Of a DNA stretch of 44,474 nt, positions 18,648 through 30,140 are shown piece by piece (position 1 is the first letter of the stretch; the number at the start of each line of letters is the position of its first letter). Position numbers and translations under genes: made by a program. Below the pieces are notes generated by a model. That model was not told where the DNA came from. It made no database searches and saw nothing but the letters and a program-made list of their open reading frames with translations. The stretch is from Cytidiella melzeri (taxonomy: Eukaryota > Basidiomycota > Agaricomycetes > Polyporales > Irpicaceae). The stretch lies in the NCBI GenBank assembly GCA_022592445.1, contig JABYQR010000355.1, positions 1 through 44,474 of the forward strand, written 5' to 3'.

Positions 18648-21580
18648 ATGTCGACGAGCTTCAGCAAACGACCTGCCACACGCTCGCCGGATGAACGACC
18701 AAGCAAACGACAAATGAGTTCTTCACCAGAGGAGGGAGAACTGGACGACTCTACCCCGCCCCCGCCTCCAGCTCACACTACAAAGCCCTCTTCACCGTCC
18801 ATTGCTGCTAGTAAAGCTCCCAGCAAGGTTCCGTTTCCATTCAAAAAGAAGGCTCTCCCTACGAATGGTCATTCTGAGGGTCCGCCCCCGCCCAGAGATT
18901 TGTACAGTCGTCCCATTGACTACGACAGAAGATTTAGAGGCGATGATTCGTGGAGGGGCGGTAACGGGCGTGGACCCCGAGATGACGGACGTACCGGTCG
19001 AGCTGGTGATTACTGGATTCCAGCGCAGGACTCGAGGGGACAGAGGTCTGCACGGCGGGATGCTTACGAGGACAGGTACGGAGTTGACAACTCGTACCGC
19101 CCTCTTAGCAATGCAGTCAACAACCGGGAATCACGTCGTCCGCATACGCTTTTGTCTCCGAGGGCGGTGCAGAGAAGAACTCGGTCGCCATTGAGTCCCG
19201 CCTCACGCTCGCCCTCGTCTAACGAAAGTCCAGGCCGCGGGAAGCACCGATTACCTCGACCGACGATGGCGGACGTGGACTCGCGAGCTGGCTATGAATC
19301 CGACAGAGGTCGGGACTACAAGCGGGACAGCTGGCGAGGAAACTCACAGAGTCTAAACGGCATAGCGGAAGAAGATAGGTATTACCGACCTCGCGATACA
19401 TGGACTCGTCGGGATCAAAGCCCTGATTCAACAAGACGCGACGACAGGCAGCAAAACTCAAGAACGGGTGGAGATTATCATGCTCTCGCTTCGACACACC
19501 GCCCGCCGTCTCCACAGTCTCTAAATGGCGGACCTCGAACTCCGCCTCCACCGCCTGCAGACAATTTGCCTCTCATTCCTCGCGAGGACGAAGGACCAAC
19601 ACACGTTCTCAACAAGCACACTGCAGTGAAGATCTCACTCCCTAAGAAACCTCCCTCTCCCCGCAATCGAATTTCGCCAGGCTCCGTTTTGGCGGGGAAA
19701 GACAATCGCAAGCCTGAAGGAGAAACCGCGCACCATCGAGTTGAACCCGTCAAAGCCCCATCTAAACCTAGACGGAAACCAGTGCAGCGTACTCGGGACG
19801 AGGAGAGACTCGCGTACGGCCGTGTTTTTCAAGGATGTGGACAGCAGGATGATTACGAAGTTATTAACAAGCTGGGAGAGGGGACTTTTGGGTGCGTCGA
19901 TTTATGACCGCGCTATATTCACAATTTATCTAACTAACTGTGGATTTTCAGTGAGGTGCACAAGGCGATTCATAAGCAGAAAGGGCATTCTGTGGCTCTC
20001 AAGCGCATCTTGATGCACAACGAGAAGGAAGGCATGCCCGTCACGGCCCTACGCGAGATTAAGATTCTCAAAGCCTTGCGTCATCCGTGTATAGTGGATA
20101 TTTTAGATATGTTTGTCGTCCGAAGTGAGTCGAACCGTGGCACTCTTTTCCTTGCTGCTTCACGTTCCCTCCTTCCCTAGGCAGAGGCAAAGAGTCACCG
20201 TTATCTGTCTACATGGTGTTTCCCTACATGGACCATGACCTGGCTGGATTGCTTGAAAATGAACGCGTCAAGCTGTCGCCTAGCCAGATCAAGTTGTACA
20301 TGAAACAGCTGCTTGAAGGCACAGAGTACATGCATCGGGTGGGGAGCACACTCGGGAAAAAATGCGATCGGGTGCTGACAAAGTTTGTCACAGAACCACA
20401 TCCTTCATCGAGACATGAAAGCAGCGAACCTCCTCATTTCCAACACCGGTTCGCTCAAGATTGCTGACTTTGGGCTTGCTCGCGCTTTTGACCCCAATAT
20501 CGTCCGAAGTGCAGAGCCCAAGGATGGTCATCCTGTGAAGGAGCGAAAGTACACAAATTGCGTCGTCACTCGCTGGTATCGTCCTCCTGAGCTGCTTCTT
20601 GGTGCCAGACAGTACGGTGGCGAGGTGGACATGTGGGGTATCGGGTAAGTGGTGACAGCATGACACCTAGTCACAAGTGGGAACCGTCATGCTGACGAAC
20701 TTGTAGCTGCGTTCTCGGGGAGATGTTCGCTAGGAAACCCATTCTGCCAGGATCGTCAGACCTAGACCAGCTAGAAAAGATCTGGCAGCTTTGTGGAACA
20801 CCTACACAGATCACCTGGCCTAATTTCGATACTCTGCCAGGATGCGAAGGTGTGAAGCGGTTTGCCATACACTCCAGGCGGGTTAAGCAAACTTATGAAA
20901 CGTAGTACCGCTTCTTTCCCTTGTTTTGGCTGATACTTATCGCGGTGTTTGGCTTTTTAGGATTGGGCTGGAGACTTGTGATCTTATTGACAAACTGTTG
21001 ACTTGCAACCCGCGAGAACGTATCACTGCGACACAGGCTCTCGACCACGACTACTTTTGGACTGACCCACTTCCAGCTGATCCTCGCACGTACGTCTGTC
21101 TTCTGCAATGCTCTTATGTGGGAGTAACTTACTTATGATGCTCACAGGCTGCCCATGTACGAAGCTTCGCACGAGTTTGACAAGCGGGGCCGACGTCAGG
21201 CAGCAATGCCACCTGCTATCCCTCATAGACCAGAGCCACCTTCTAGACCTCTCGCTGCCCCCACTCAGCCTCCGTTGCACTTCGGTCGGCCTCCCAGGGA
21301 GTCCTTTCGGAACGGGCCCCCGCCGTCATTTCCATCCCGTGGACCACCGCCTGTTACCTCCTCATATCCGCCACCCCCTCCGCCATTGTCCCTCCCGCCA
21401 GCAACACTTCCTCCTCTTGTATTCCGTCCTGGCCAGCCGCTACCGGCAATGTATCAACAGCCCATCGCTTTCCCGTCTCATCTTCCCGCTCGTCCTCCCT
21501 CGCCTGCGAAAGGAGGAGATCGCGGCTATCGAGGGTCGCAACCCCCTCGTGATGAAGCTAGCGGGTTGAACTACGGCTGA
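18648..21580 (+). CDS. bur1: BUR1/CDK9-type cyclin-dependent kinase (transcription elongation)
   Basis: Ser/Thr kinase expected to pair with a Bur2-type cyclin and phosphorylate the RNA polymerase II tail and Spt5 during elongation. Seven exons: 18648-19891, 19952-20124, 20181-20338, 20394-20644, 20707-20901, 20961-21089 and 21148-21580. They total 2583 bases, 860 residues, with no stop. The first ~400 residues are Arg/Ser/Asp/Pro-rich and probably disordered. The kinase domain follows: GEGTFGEV loop (410-417), Lys432, PVTALRE helix (444-450, compare PITALRE of CDK9), HRDMKAAN with catalytic Asp532, DFG (550-552), and T-loop Thr579 in [26 protein letters not shown] and GCEGVKRF segments are BUR1-typical. 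The tail is Pro-rich. The long N-terminal extension recalls CTK1/CDK12, but the domain itself reads as BUR1. Confidence 0.9.
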
Positions 21581-21769
21581 GCGCCGTGATCACGCATTGC
21601 TTTCGAAATTGATGATGTTAGTCGCTATCATCCTGCATTTTCGTCTTGCGCATAGTATCAGAAACTGTAATTACACAATTTTTGCTCTCAAAACCATGAA
21701 CATTTACGCACATCTAGCCTGGTTGATCTCATTTCAAGCACTACCGCGCCACACGAGACTACACCTTGA

Positions 21770-23895
21770 CTACATGCTAGGTTCCCCTCCTTCGTCCTTG
21801 TACCAGTTGACCATGTCTACCCGTTTTTCGTAGTGTTTTATCAGCTTGGTTACATGCGAGATGGTGAGGAATTTGTTGGCGAGAAGCACCTGTCACAACA
21901 GAACAAAAAGGGGTAAGTCATGAACGACATACAGCCCAAGCATAAGCCCTGACACACCAGTAGGAACTGCCTGAGTGCATCCCAGCCCGCCGCTCTATGG
22001 ATCATTACGTAGTATTCATCTAGAAAATTTGTCACCTGGACGTATCTATCTCCAAAGACAAATGCATCGCTGGGTTCCGTCAGCACGGCCGAGCGACACG
22101 CAAAGTAGGTCAAAAAACCCCACCGGTTGAGCATGATCCACCTGTTCCACAAGGCAAGCATGACTTTGTCTTTGTCGGGGAGATCTTCCTGCTCAAATGT
22201 TTCGTCCTCCGTATGGATAATAGCCCAGGCCATCACTCCGAACGGTTCTAGAGGTAGCTCGTTCAGGTGGTCGTATAATCGCGGTCCGCCTGGCCTGCAT
22301 GATTCTAAGGGGGGCTCAGCCGCAGGTCCATATCGTGCGTTTTTAGGAGGCGGTATGAGTTTGCCATCCTCTGTGATGCCTGTGCGTGGCTGAGGAGGGC
22401 GCAAGGGATTTTCATGCGTTGCGAGCCGCTCTTGTTGCTGTGTCAATGCGGTGAGCAGGATGTTTTCTGCTTCTTCTTCACATTTTAGCCGAGGCATGTT
22501 GTCCGCTGCCCTAGTATTGATTGGTTGAATGGACACGTTTTCGAACTGCCTGCTAAGGTCTACCGTCACTTTGTCCCTGTCATCTTCCATGTCGACAGAC
22601 AGGTCTCTACGGCCAACTTAACAGGGTCATTAAGAGCAGAAGATGCAAGGATCATACGGTGTAAGGCTCTCAACAGTTGTTGCTGTTTCGGGATCTACCT
22701 CTGTAGGAGGAGTTAATTGGGAGGTTGTCCACTCGACAAGAATCAGCCATTGCACTCCGTTCTCGCTGTTCGACTCGACTTGCAGCCAAGTACTGTGCAC
22801 CTCAGGATGATCTTGACCCAAGTGGAAAGCAAGCATCTCGCGAGTATTGAACGCGCCGTGGAGATCGCACATCGGACATCGCCATTCTGTCCTTGAGCCA
22901 TAAAATTCTTCCCAGTCGTCTTCTTCAGCAAGGCGGAACCTGTAAGTCACTCGAAGACTAGGTTCTGGCGAAGTACGCGGAAATGTCGGTATTTTGAACT
23001 GTTGACAGTGCCCAAGAAATGCTTGCCGGAGGTTGCGGGCTAGGAAGGGTAAAGCACCACCGATGTGCATTATCACTGGTACGACTAGCGGCCCAAGAGC
23101 AGTGGTAAGCAAGCTTGTAAGTTCCTCGTCTGTCGAGGAGTCCGAGGATTCGGAATCGGTTGAAATGACTATAATCTCTTTCGTCCTTTCCTCGGGCTCG
23201 CTCTCTGACTCTTCCGAGTCAAGATAACTACTGGAGCTTTCGGTATCGCTAGAGCTGGCGTGTACTTGACGTGCCTTGCTTGCCAGCTGTTTTCGCGGTG
23301 CTGAACCTCCAGCATGTATCTGCCCTACGCTATAGACATGACGATGTGGAAAGTTTATCGCGCGATCTAAGTGGCTGTAAAATGTATCACTTCTATGAGT
23401 TTTGTTAGCATAGAGTGATGGCAGACATATACAGACTGATCAGGGCTGTCGCGGTCGGGCGCAGCATCCAGCGGGTACAATACTCCGTTTATCTCGTAGA
23501 AATGACCACCAGGAGGCGTTTGCGGCCGTGGAGCAAGCACAGGATGTACAGCCGTTATGTCCTGTGGTGTACGCTTTCGAGAGGTGAAGGCAAAAGTAGA
23601 ATGCCCCGAGGGACTCAAATACGCCGATTTGGTTATTGATTTAGCCGCAGCTCGCCCAAATGGTGCAGAAGAAGGCGTCGCAACTTGCATGCGAGCTATC
23701 GGATTTATATGTGTAGTAAGAACGAGGAATGTTACTGGCAGCTATGAGCCACAGACCAGGTTGCACCACCCGTGCTTTGGTAGCAATACCTCTACCTAAG
23801 CCAGCGGTTTCCCGCGATTTGACAGCTGCGTACGATCTGTAGGCTGGCCCGGGAGGTGGTTGGCGTGGATTTCGGTGATCGTAGCGTGCGGCCAT
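21770..23895 (-). CDS. SUZ12-like Polycomb protein (C2H2 zinc finger plus VEFS-type C-terminus)
   Basis: Likely non-catalytic subunit of Polycomb repressive complex 2, which methylates histone H3 Lys27 in the nucleus. Proposed exons: 23796-23895, 23437-23695, 22658-23392, 21958-22606 and 21770-21889, summing to 1863 bases (620 residues) with no stop. Residues 190-210 are hydrophobic-then-acidic/Ser (IIVISTDSESSDSSTDEE), resembling a SUMO-interaction motif. A single zinc finger follows with Cys292, Cys295, His310 and His315 (WRCPMC...FHLGQDH). Near the C-terminus comes a VEFS-like block (DLPDKDKVMLALWNRWIML...FLDEYYVMI...ISHVTKLIKHYEKR). The finger-then-VEFS order is diagnostic. Donor GTCTGT of intron 2 and the 44- and 100-base introns are the least certain parts. 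Tail-to-tail with the kinase, 190 bases apart. Confidence 0.72.
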
Positions 23896-24396
23896 GATGC
23901 ATGGCAGTATTGGTCTGAACTTGAAGATGAATGGGCATGAGTACCTTCTTTAGCCTGACACCCAGTGTAGGTTGACTTACAGTGCCACGGTGTAGGTTCG
24001 AATAACAGTCCCCCTCAGAGTTCAAGTTGCCAGTAGATCGTAGTCTCAGTCCCAAACCGTCTGCACGTTGCCACTTGCGCTGCCTTCCTGTTTTGGGGGC
24101 GGAGAATGAAAACCCAAGACAGGAAGGCGGCTGAGGGTCTGGTATTTCTGGCCAATGCGGGTGTTGGTGATCGCAATCGCAATGCGCGCCGACAAAGTGT
24201 CCTCAGCGTGCGCTTGGATTATTTCTAGCATATGCTGTACTTAACTCATTGCCCTGTTTTCTTTTTGTGTTTTTTTTTTTGTTTTTTTTTGTTTTTTTTT
24301 TTGTTTTTTTGTTTTTTTGTTTTTTGTTTTTTGTTTTGTTTTCAAAGTCCCTCCGCCTGCTTAAATCATGATGCAAGCTTAACAAAAGTATTTAAT
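23896..24396. other. Upstream region of the SUZ12-like gene; T-rich tract
   Basis: No gene recognised. Positions 24254-24342 are an almost pure T tract with single G interruptions (units such as TTTTTTTG), which shows as a Lys/Asn run on the minus strand. It marks the border between host genes and the right repeat block. Confidence 0.6.
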
Positions 24397-24750
24397 GAAA
24401 TCTTTCAAAAATCTTGGAGTGTTGTCAATGAGTGCCTGGGTTCACCTATACCCAGATAGGCCCAAAACAACAGACGTTTGGGCACCATCCTGTCTTCTTC
24501 TTTTGTTCTCCACTTCTTAAACAGCAAGATGTTCGAACATCTGGGACTGAGACTAGGTAGACCGGCACTTTGATGTTGGGATAGCCAATTTTAAGTCTTG
24601 GTCACAAATGTTTGGGCACCTTCCTTTTAAAAAGCGGGCAACAAAAGAAGAAGAGAGAATGGTGCCTGCATATCTGGTGTTTTGGGCCTATCTAGGTGTA
24701 AGTGAACTCAGGCACTGATTGACAACACTCCTAGATTTTTAGAAGAATTC
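24397..24750. mobile_element. MITE-like element with ~120-bp inverted repeats
   Basis: The left arm (GAAATCTTTCAAAAATCTTG and on through AGTGTTGTCAATGAGTGCC) and the right arm in reverse complement are about 80% alike over some 120 bases, with a ~100-base centre. No coding capacity. A clear target duplication was not found; the right end directly adjoins an LTR at 24752. Confidence 0.65.
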
Positions 24751-24751
24751 C

Positions 24752-25440
24752 TGTCGTGGATGGCCCGACTAGCCCTTAATTTTCACAATTTACCTCTTGT
24801 TTTTATCTTTAAAACCTCGGGCTACAACCCAATTGCAATTCTCTTTGCACAAACACCTTGCATGTCTATTAAACACCAATATCACGTGGCTTAGACACCC
24901 TACATGGTCACGTTACTTGCTGCTACATCACACTGGCATGTGACTGAGTTTATGTAAGACCACATGGCTACAACCACATGGCTCAGCCCATAGCTAGGGT
25001 TTGACGTCATAGATACCATTCACATCGACTCCTTTTGTTCTTTCCCTATTGTTCTCTTTATGGAAGAATGTTCTCACAGGTGTGGGAACAGAATACAAAA
25101 GTTGGTCTCCTTTTAGATAGATTCTCCCACTAGTAGAGGTCTTGGCAGAGTCCAGACAATAGCTATTGTTCTCCTTTAGGTAGTTCTATTGTTCTTCAGT
25201 CACACGGATTCTTGCAAAGCCTGCCCTTAACATGGTCTGTGCGCAGGTCCCTGAAGTCTATATAAGCAGCTGCACGTACGCTCCTAGCCCCCCATCTCGA
25301 CCTCTTGGTCTTTACTGGGCTAGCAACTTGCATAAAGTTTGATAGCTGGTGAGAGCCTTGTGCTTCAAGCCTGCCACCACCTCTTTGTTGTCATCCACAT
25401 CATGTCCCTGTTAATTGCGTCGAGCTTCGTCTCTGTGACA
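24752..25440 (+). mobile_element. LTR, family 4 copy 1 (689 bp)
   Basis: Begins TGTCGTGGATGGCCCGAC and ends TTCGTCTCTGTGACA. It is homologous to the inverted solo LTR at 34083-34840. A TATA-like CTATATAAGCAGC (about 25258-25270) fits a U3 promoter. The flanking five bases (ATTCC and GCTAC) do not match, so it may be a remnant end of a larger element rather than a clean solo LTR. Confidence 0.8.
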
Positions 25441-25766
25441 GCTACACTACTGAAAATGGCCGTTTGTTACAAGTATAAGAGTACATATTGCAATATTTAA
25501 TAATATACAGTGTGCAGTATAGTTCGATTTGCTTGCAGAGAGTTTGTTCAAAGAGAAGACAATCCAGGCTCAAAAGAAGGCTTGATCTTTATCTCCTTCA
25601 TTTTACCTTCTAAATCTTCTTCCCTATGAAAGATACCCATCCAATCCTCCTTCTTCTCCATACGTCTCTGGGTCTCTGTTAATTGCTTAAATGATTGCAA
25701 CCATTGAAGACCTCCATCGCTGTGTGAAAGTCCACAACTGAGATGAAGTAGGTATTCCAGATGTTG
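25441..25766. other. Downstream stretch with a possible frameshifted continuation of the next gene
   Basis: Minus-strand frame 25679-25876 reads ITACAWIYLKLKRGQWPDCD then NIWNTYFISVVDF and looks more protein-like than the annotated end of the 25767-26932 gene. A single-base change near 25800 could join them. Nothing else recognised. Confidence 0.35.
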
Positions 25767-26932
25767 TCACAGTCCGGCCACTGTCCCCTCTTGAGCTTGA
25801 GGTAGATCCAGGCACAGGCTGTGATCTCCTTGATCTGCTGAGACTGCAAATTCCTCCAACTCCTCGACCATCTCACAATATTGCTCGCATTTATTGCTCA
25901 TGCTTACGACCATTGTATCAACAAGTTCTCTAGAGCATGTGACCAGCTCATTGGGTGCATAGTTGGGATGGTTGACGTGTTGCATGGCGAGGATGGAACA
26001 AACTTGCTCCGGCCTGAAAACCTCCCCCTTTGGTCCATCCACGCAATAAACCATACCGCACAGATTGACAGGCGAAGCCGGCCTGGCGTTGGTACAATTG
26101 ACGTGAACCCAGTCGTCGAATGAGAAGGTGGGAATGACTGGTTGGGGAGCAAATACCGTTGGCCATGCGTCTTCAACCTGTCCCTCCTCCTGAGTAGTGG
26201 AAGTGGAGGACAGGACTGGTGTAGGCTCGGCAGTGGAAGCGGCCTGGACTACTGGTTCTGAAGAATCATGAGAAACTGGTGAACTGATATTTAAACCGTT
26301 CATACCATCAACGATATCCGGAATGACCGGTGTAGGCGGATTGACCATAGTTGAAGAAGTCTGTGGAGATGCAAAATTATTTAATGCTTGGGCAACCATG
26401 TCCCAAAGCGATAATCCTGCACTCACAAAAGGCGGTGGCATTGGAGTAGGATGACAATGAGGATGAGGGTGCAATGGCGACGCAGATCGGCGAGGAGGTG
26501 CAGCATTAACCCTGGAAGAAGTTTGGGTTTGATGCGCCCTGATTTCCGCACTGAGGTTACGAGGCCTTCGTCTGTATAGATCCAATTCCGCCTCTCAATT
26601 GGCTTCATCAATAATACAATTAACCTCTCGGAGGTGCCTTTGCCTATCACTCTGCCTGAACCTGTCCCAGCCATGACAACCAAGAAGACTATCGATTCCA
26701 TGCGCCGAACTCCGTCCCTGTCAACGTAGTTGACATTGATCCTAGCATCCTGAGTGTCGGTTTGACTCATACAGATGGAGATGGGAGTTGGTGAACTCCT
26801 TATCTCCATGACAATAGAGTGACCCATACGGTCAAACCAAGTGTAGTCATGAACACAGTAGGGATCATTAGGAGAATGGGGAGCGAAGCGGGCATTGACG
26901 CGACGGGAAGTGCGGCGAGAGTTGTTCGGCAT
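25767..26932 (-). CDS. Hypothetical protein, two exons, downstream of a copia-type LTR and PBS
   Basis: Not recognised. Exon 1 is 26625-26932 (ATG, MPNNSRRTSRRVNARFAPHS). A 53-base intron at 26572-26624 (GTTAAT...TACAG) restores one frame, and exon 2 is 25767-26571. The product is 370 residues. The N-terminal ~105 residues look folded (HDYTWFDRMGHSIVMEIRSS); the middle is Pro/Ser/Thr-rich and probably disordered. The end is again structured (FDDWVHVNCTNARPASPVNL, then CEMVEELEEFAVSAD). It lies 780 bases downstream, on the same strand, of an LTR with a primer binding site (27712-28278). It may therefore be carried by a retrotransposon or simply sit beside a solo LTR. The intron join is inferred from matching phase. 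Confidence 0.5.
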
Positions 26933-27711
26933 CTTCAAAAATATATTGGTCTGGAAGAAAGAATCAAAAGTATAAGATTTATGTCGTCGTATTCAATCCA
27001 CAACACTTTCCTTGAGAAAGTCCTGGGAATTGCTAATGGAAAAGTCGAATGTGAGTAAAAGTTTTCCACAAGTGATTCAAGACGAGTATGACCACTTGCA
27101 ACTTCGACTTCTACCAGTCGGTATGATACAACGAAAACATAATGGCGCATGTAAGAAACACCACGAAGTATAGGAGAGTCCACAATCTCCGTGAAACCAA
27201 AAGTAAAAGTGGACAACATGCCTCAAGAAATTCTACAGCTACAAAAAGCGGCGATTTCTAATTCCAGGACTGACTGACATGCGCCAACACGAAGGTCCTA
27301 GGCCTCTAAGTCACGAGCTTAGAGTGCCACTCAACACTACCCTCCTATTGTACTACTCCGCCGATCTACCACTTGTACAAGTGGGAGCTTGTTCCTCCAC
27401 CACCGGATTTTACACTGCGTGTTAGGCAGATTCCGCGTAATGCACGACTCGTTAAAGTCGAGAACCACCAAGGGTGGCTTAATTATTCAGCTGGGTTGGG
27501 AGTGCGTACGCAAGGGGCAAGTAGGTGAGGGAATTAGCTGTGAAAATCAGTTGGGAATTTTGTATTCAAAGCTGAGGCAGTCAACCAGTACAACTCTACT
27601 ACTACTATGTGGCCAAACAAAGTAAAGTAGAGAAACTTACTTATAAGAAAGCTTGGGGGATACTGGTTGATGGATGTCGTTGAGAGTGTGGATGTGATTG
27701 AGCTAAAAGCA
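26933..27711. other. Leader/intergenic region between copia PBS and hypothetical gene
   Basis: A minus-strand open frame of 94 codons (26935-27219) lies here but has no recognisable motif. No repeat copy elsewhere in the window was noticed. Confidence 0.4.
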
Positions 27712-27724
27712 GGGGCTCATAACC
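27712..27724 (-). other. Primer binding site (half initiator tRNA-Met) of a second copia family
   Basis: Minus strand GGTTATGAGCCCC directly inside the LTR at 27725-28278, identical to the site at 3744-3756 although the LTR families differ. It matches the anticodon arm of initiator tRNA-Met. Confidence 0.75.
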
Positions 27725-28278
27725 TAACAAAGTGGAATATGTGTGCGAGGGGTAGAGGCTGTTAAGCTTTGAAGATGAGTCTTATTATTCTTGCTGCTTC
27801 AGCAGCTCTGCTTATATACATATCTATATCTACTTATATGAGTGACTACTATACATATCTACTTCAGCTATTCTACTGTATTACTCAGTGCATGACTCAT
27901 GCTATGAATGCATGACTCATTGTATGACTAGGCTCAGCACTTGTACCAGAGGTGTACATAATGAGTAAATGACTCATGCTAGTACTTGTCCTCAGATGTA
28001 CGCTTTAGGGGTCCTCTGGAGTTGTACTACATGCTTTCCATGTCATTTCCTATGCTACTAGAACACAGGTGTACATATATGTGCAGTATCCCTAGAGTGC
28101 TATACTACTTAGTCTACACAACCCATATCTGTATGTCTCAGCCAATGTGATGGTTACTACTGGAGTTACCATATACGGCTGCATAGTTCCCTTATGAAGA
28201 CTGTGGGAACTCTGCTACCTTGAAGCGTCCTTGTAACAAGGTGTGGGAAACTACATATTATATTATATAGTTTTAACA
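27725..28278 (-). mobile_element. Ty1/copia LTR, family 5 copy 1 (554 bp, with PBS)
   Basis: Minus strand TGTTAAAACTATATAATATA...CCACTTTGTTA, homologous to the plus-strand copy at 36545-37021. A primer binding site follows it, so it acts as a 5' LTR for sequence to its left. A G-rich, polypurine-like run (GAAGGGGGGACTCTGGGG, minus strand, about 28287-28304) lies on its outer side, as for a 3' LTR. Both marks together could mean a shared LTR between two element bodies. Confidence 0.75.
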
Positions 28279-28539
28279 ACAACAACCCCAGAGTCCCCCC
28301 TTCATTTTGTGACTGCATTGAGTTAACTGTAAACTGTGACTGCAATTACTACCTTATTTCTGTCACTGCGTATCTCCCACTGCAAATCTTTACCGTGTTT
28401 ATGTCCACTGAGCCCACAACTCAACCTGCTACTCAAGTTTGTTGCTACTGCCCGCTGAGACACTAACACACCCCCTGGACACGGAGGGACCAGGCACAAA
28501 CACACCAGACCTCAAGGGAGGTGATCATGTGTGTGAGTA

Positions 28540-30011
28540 GGGACAAGGGTGGAGTGAATATGTGATGCAAGTGGGTCCAAGAGTCCTAGGCTGCACCTGA
28601 GCACAAACAAGAGGTAATACAAAGTGGCAAGAGGCAACGAGACGCAACAAGATGCGGTGCGAAGCAACAAGATGCGGCTCGAAGCAATGAGATGCAACGA
28701 GATGCAGCGCGAAGCAACTAGATGTGAATGTACAAGTGGGAGGTGGATGCCGCACTACAACAAGGGAAAAGAGGAGGAGATTGGGTATGTAGAGAAGTGC
28801 AAGAAACGACAGTGATACAAGGCGTGAGGTAAAGAACCCAAGAGGGTAATGGTTGGAAAAGCTCGGAGGTTGAGTGAAGCAATGAGAAGAGGTCGCAAGG
28901 GATGAGAAGAAAGGAGAAAACGCGGTGAATCGCAGTTGCCGAGTGAAAGAGAAATGTGGTTTTAAAACACAAGGCAGTGAAAGAAACACAATATAAAAGC
29001 AGTGGCCAAGAGAAGGTAAACAATGGCTCAAAAGGAGGACGCAGTGAAAGAGGAACACAACACAGTGAAATACAGCAGTAGAATAAACACAGTGATGAAC
29101 ACAAGAGGGCTCGAGAATGCAACACCAATGAGATATACACACCACAAGAAGGCTCTAGACAAGATGCAAGGAGCAGGAAGGCTCGGGTCGCGAGATGCAA
29201 GGCTTGCAGAGGCAAACTTGTGGGGGGAAACACGAGGGGTGTCGTATTCTGAGCTACTCTAGTACAAACACACTGTATATAAATACTACTGCATAAAAGT
29301 CCATATCAAATTCAAAATCCGTGTGAGAGCGAGGCAGTGAGAGAGAGCAGTGTGGGATGAAACAAGGGGCAATCATGAAACTCATCACAAGAACAAGGAG
29401 TACACTGCTTCTTGTGCAGCTAAACCACAAGCATCCAATGAAACAAAGGCTTGGTGACTCGAGTCCACACAGGAGAAGGAGGCAGTGCAATGGAAACAAA
29501 TCCTGGTAGTGACGAGTTTGGGGGATTGATGAAGAGAGAGAGAGGCTGCTCGAGGTTCCCCTATTCTTGAGAAGAGCCGCGGGATCCAAGGGCTCTCGAG
29601 TGACGAGAAGCTCTGCTTGTTTGCAAGAAGAGTGCCTCGTTTGAGCTCGTTGCAGCAAGGGGGCTGCAAGGAAACCAAGAGTGGCAAGGGAAAGTACCAA
29701 TGCGCTCGAGGCTGCCCAAAACTCGCGAGAGACATGGACAAGAACTCGCACGAGAATGCGAACCATGACTCAAGGGATCACAAGCTCGAGTGCCCAAAAA
29801 GCTGAGCCATAGACCAGCTCGAGACGCGAGGAGCAAGACAAGCTCGAGACACGAGCTGTATGAAAAGCTCGAGAAGCAAGCTGTAGAACCAGCTCTCGCG
29901 CGAACCTCGAGATGTCTCGCGAGGGCTCTCGAGTGACAAGGAGCTCTCCTTGTTCGCGCGAAGAGGTCCTTGTTGAGCTTGTTGCACGTCCAGCGGTTTC
30001 TGGGCGTATCA
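28540..30011 (-). repeat. Dispersed G+C-variable repeat, family 6 copy (TGATACGCCC end)
   Basis: Minus strand begins TGATACGCCCAGAAACCGC (ending at 30011) as does the copy at 42822 (TGATACGCCCGGAAATCGG). Further down, ACTGCGTTT/ACTGTGTTT-rich stretches and GGGTCCAAGAGTCCTAGG (about 28573) also recur in 41087-41560. A TATA-like TATTTATATACAG sits near 29277-29289. Overlapping long minus frames here are low-complexity and not believed to be genes. Confidence 0.55.
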
Positions 30012-30140
30012 CCACTGGTTCCCCATCTCCCTGATGGTCGTTGCCCGTACCATCTGTGACACAATACGCTTTGTTGCTACCCCATTTGGGCTGCTTCTGA
30101 ACCTCCTGCCCCCTCCAGAAGGGCTTCCTCACAATCACCA

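Noticed and set aside
18413..18694. 93-codon plus-strand frame between MIC26/27 and the kinase
   Set aside because: Covers the divergent promoter and the kinase start in another frame, with no family resemblance.
24254..24342. T-rich tract as a coding or RNA feature
   Set aside because: Simple sequence with G interruptions; gives only Lys/Asn or Phe/Cys runs. It may also be a sequencing-prone region.
28525..29766. Several long minus-strand frames (up to 206 codons)
   Set aside because: Cys/Phe/Leu/Ser-biased translations of a purine-rich repeat that recurs at 41100-41560; long only because the strand lacks stop-rich composition.
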